From Bacillota bacterium (GTDB lineage: Bacteria; Bacillota; Clostridia; Lachnospirales; Lachnospiraceae), in assembly GCA_023435505.1 (NCBI GenBank), contig JAEYRR010000380.1:1-7182 (forward strand): a stretch of DNA of 7,182 nt, in the 5' to 3' direction. The position numbers were made by a program, and so were the translations under genes. The notes under the pieces are model-generated. The model saw only the letters and a program-made list of their open reading frames with translations, ran no database searches and had not been told where the DNA came from. Of the stretch, positions 5,679 to 7,182 are shown one piece after another; position 1 is the stretch's first letter; each line of letters starts with the position of its first letter.

Positions 5679-6164
5679 ATGGAAAAGAAACTGGAATTTA
5701 GAATTAATGTAGGTGGTTCCTCCATTATCTTAATCATTGTCGTCTTTGCACTGGCAGTTTTTGCGGTTCTCTCCATTAAGGCATCCAATAGTGATCTGGT
5801 ACTTGCCAAGAAGACAAGAACTGCAGTCTCTGAGTATTATCAAGCAGATAGTACAGCAGAGACATATCTAGCAGAGATTGACCAACTACTGCAGTCAGAG
5901 AAAACATCAGAAACCCTAAAGAAAGCGCTTAAAACCCTTTCGTTTCAACTGGTCATAGAAAGTGAATCTGATTCAGAAGGGAACATCTCCTATAACGTGA
6001 AGATCAATGACACTGCTACCCTAGAGGTGGTACTGACTTATAAGCTGGATTCTATAAATGCACCATTCTATGATGTCACTGTTTGGAAGGTCAACCAGGA
6101 GGATGTTGGAGATTATGACTTTGATAACTTCCAATTTTGGGATGGAACCATAGACGAGGAATAG
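5679..6164 (+). CDS. Pilin-like membrane protein (161 aa), possible GspK/PilX-type minor pilin
   Basis: The start has a full AAGGAGG (5668-5674) that overlaps the stop of the gene before, 4 nt from the ATG. Residues 1-10 are charged, and one membrane helix covers about 14-34. The following KASNSDLVLAKKTRTAVSEYYQADSTAE region (34-61, split here as KASNSDLVLAKK and TRTAVSEYYQADSTAE) is like the post-anchor helix of PilX/GspK proteins, which often have a Y-x-A-x-x-x-AE block. GspK also lacks Glu+5, as this protein does (Gly12-Gly13-SSIILII). Gly12 could be a cleavage site, but this is weak. The rest is beta-rich and acidic, ending FQFWDGTIDEE. GspK proteins are much longer because of inserted domains, so this would be a minimal form. 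The pilT start lies 15 nt downstream, in the same operon. Confidence 0.75.
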   Translation: MEKKLEFRINVGGSSIILIIVVFALAVFAVLSIKASNSDLVLAKKTRTAVSEYYQADSTAETYLAEIDQLLQSEKTSETLKKALKTLSFQLVIESESDSEGNISYNVKINDTATLEVVLTYKLDSINAPFYDVTVWKVNQEDVGDYDFDNFQFWDGTIDEE

Positions 6165-6179
6165 ATAAGGAGTTGAACT

Positions 6180-7182
6180 ATGGAATTAACGGATATTTTA
6201 CAACAATCAGTGCAAGCAGAGGCTTCTGACATCTTTTTCATTGTAGGACAGCCGATTTCCTTTAAGATTGACGGAGTTATCACCAAGATGTTTGAGGAAC
6301 GCCTGAGTGCAGATGAAGCAGAACAGTATGTGAATAAGATGTATGAGCTGGCCAAAAGAGCACCTGTACGGGGAGAAGAGGGAGACGATGATTTTTCTCT
6401 TTCTGTTACAAAGATAGGAAGATTCCGTATCAATGTATTTCAACAGAGAGGAACCTGGGGAGCTGTATTAAGAGTGGTAGCATTTGAACTCCCAGAAGTG
6501 GAGAAGATGCGTATTCCTCAGGCTGTGCTAGAGCTAAGTAAGAAACAGAAGGGACTGATTTTGGTCACCGGCTCTGCAGGAAGCGGTAAATCTACTACTA
6601 TCTCCTATATTATTGATGAGATCAACAAAAATCGAAACTGTCATATCCTCACTCTGGAGGATCCTATTGAATTCCTGCATAAGCATAAACAAAGTATTGT
6701 GAGTCAAAGAGAGATTAGCATTGACTCTGTTTCCTACAGCCGTGCCCTAAAGGCAGCCATGAGAGAGTCTCCGGATGTGATTCTAATTGGTGAAATGCGT
6801 GACCTAGAGACGATTGAGATTGCCATGACAGCTGCTGAAACTGGACATTTGGTCCTTTCCACCCTACATACTGTGGGAGCAGCTAATACCATAGACCGTG
6901 TGGTGGATGTATTTCCACCAAATCAACAGCAGCAGATTCGCGTTCAGTTATCTATGGTGCTACAGAGTATTGTATCTCAACAGCTTCTTCCATCTGAAAA
7001 GGAAGGGCAGGTACCAGCCTTTGAGATCCTCATGGCCAACAGTGCCATAAAGACCATGATTCGTGATGGAAAGGTTCATCAGATCGATACTGTAATTCAT
7101 TCCAGTGCGAAGGAACATATGAAGTCCATGGACGACAGTATTCTGGACCTTTATAGAGGTGGATTAATCGATAAAGAGACGG
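6180..7182 (+). CDS. pilT: Type IV pilus retraction ATPase PilT (3' end cut by window)
   Basis: The ATG at 6180 has AAGGAG ending 7 nt upstream. The visible 334 residues are close to the usual 340-360, so only the tail is missing. PilT is a cytoplasmic hexameric ATPase of the GspE/VirB11 superfamily that powers pilus retraction. The N-terminal domain opens with MELTDILQQSVQAEASDIFF, the usual PilT start. Walker A is GSAGSGKST with Lys137 (usually G-x-TGSGKST; here Ala133 replaces Thr). The Asp box is HILTLEDPIEF, Walker B is ILIGEMRD with Glu205, and the His box is STLHT with His230, followed by DRVVDVFPP. The C-terminal part IKTMIRDGKVHQIDTVI is the PilT helix that fits retraction ATPases rather than the extension ATPase PilB, which also has a longer N-terminal region and a Cys-rich zinc site absent here. 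It is the sixth gene of the pilC operon. Confidence 0.95.
   Translation, partial: MELTDILQQSVQAEASDIFFIVGQPISFKIDGVITKMFEERLSADEAEQYVNKMYELAKRAPVRGEEGDDDFSLSVTKIGRFRINVFQQRGTWGAVLRVVAFELPEVEKMRIPQAVLELSKKQKGLILVTGSAGSGKSTTISYIIDEINKNRNCHILTLEDPIEFLHKHKQSIVSQREISIDSVSYSRALKAAMRESPDVILIGEMRDLETIEIAMTAAETGHLVLSTLHTVGAANTIDRVVDVFPPNQQQQIRVQLSMVLQSIVSQQLLPSEKEGQVPAFEILMANSAIKTMIRDGKVHQIDTVIHSSAKEHMKSMDDSILDLYRGGLIDKET

Overview
The window reads as a low-GC Gram-positive genome, most likely a Clostridia member near Lachnospiraceae. The evidence is strong AGGAG-type Shine-Dalgarno sites before nearly every gene, A/T-rich intergenic DNA, and a Gram-positive style type IV pilus locus. The taxon is an inference from gene style and order, not from a marker gene.

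Layout. Positions 1-355 (minus strand) hold the N-terminal part of a secreted protein with a signal peptide and the start of a Big_2-like immunoglobulin-fold repeat; it runs off the left edge. A 215-bp divergent intergenic region follows, with a likely extended -10 promoter for the next gene. Positions 571-3033 encode a complete 820-residue glycogen/alpha-glucan phosphorylase, closed by a strong 17-bp stem-loop terminator at 3052-3089. Positions 3100-3272 carry a promoter region with an operator-like palindrome and a structured leader of about 115 nt. From 3273 to the right edge, six tightly spaced same-strand genes form one operon: a PilC/GspF inner-membrane platform protein, four small single-anchor membrane proteins, and a nearly complete PilT-type ATPase cut by the window end.

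How the genes work together. PilC and PilT are core parts of type IV pilus machines: the ATPase docks on the cytoplasmic side of the platform and drives pilin removal. The four small genes between them each have an N-terminal membrane anchor followed by an amphipathic-looking helix and a short globular domain, which is the pilin/pseudopilin layout. They share loose features with the tip pseudopilins GspG/H, GspJ, GspI and GspK/PilX, in that order, but none has an intact prepilin peptidase motif (G followed by FxxxE). I infer that they are divergent minor pilins that form or prime the fibre tip. No major pilin, PilB or prepilin peptidase is visible; these would be expected further right.

The most unusual points are the degenerate pilin-like quartet and the start region of pilC. 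There the only strong ribosome binding site lies 46 nt upstream of the ATG, and the intervening RNA can fold into a hairpin that would bring the two together. The phosphorylase is a separate unit with no visible functional link to the pilus genes.
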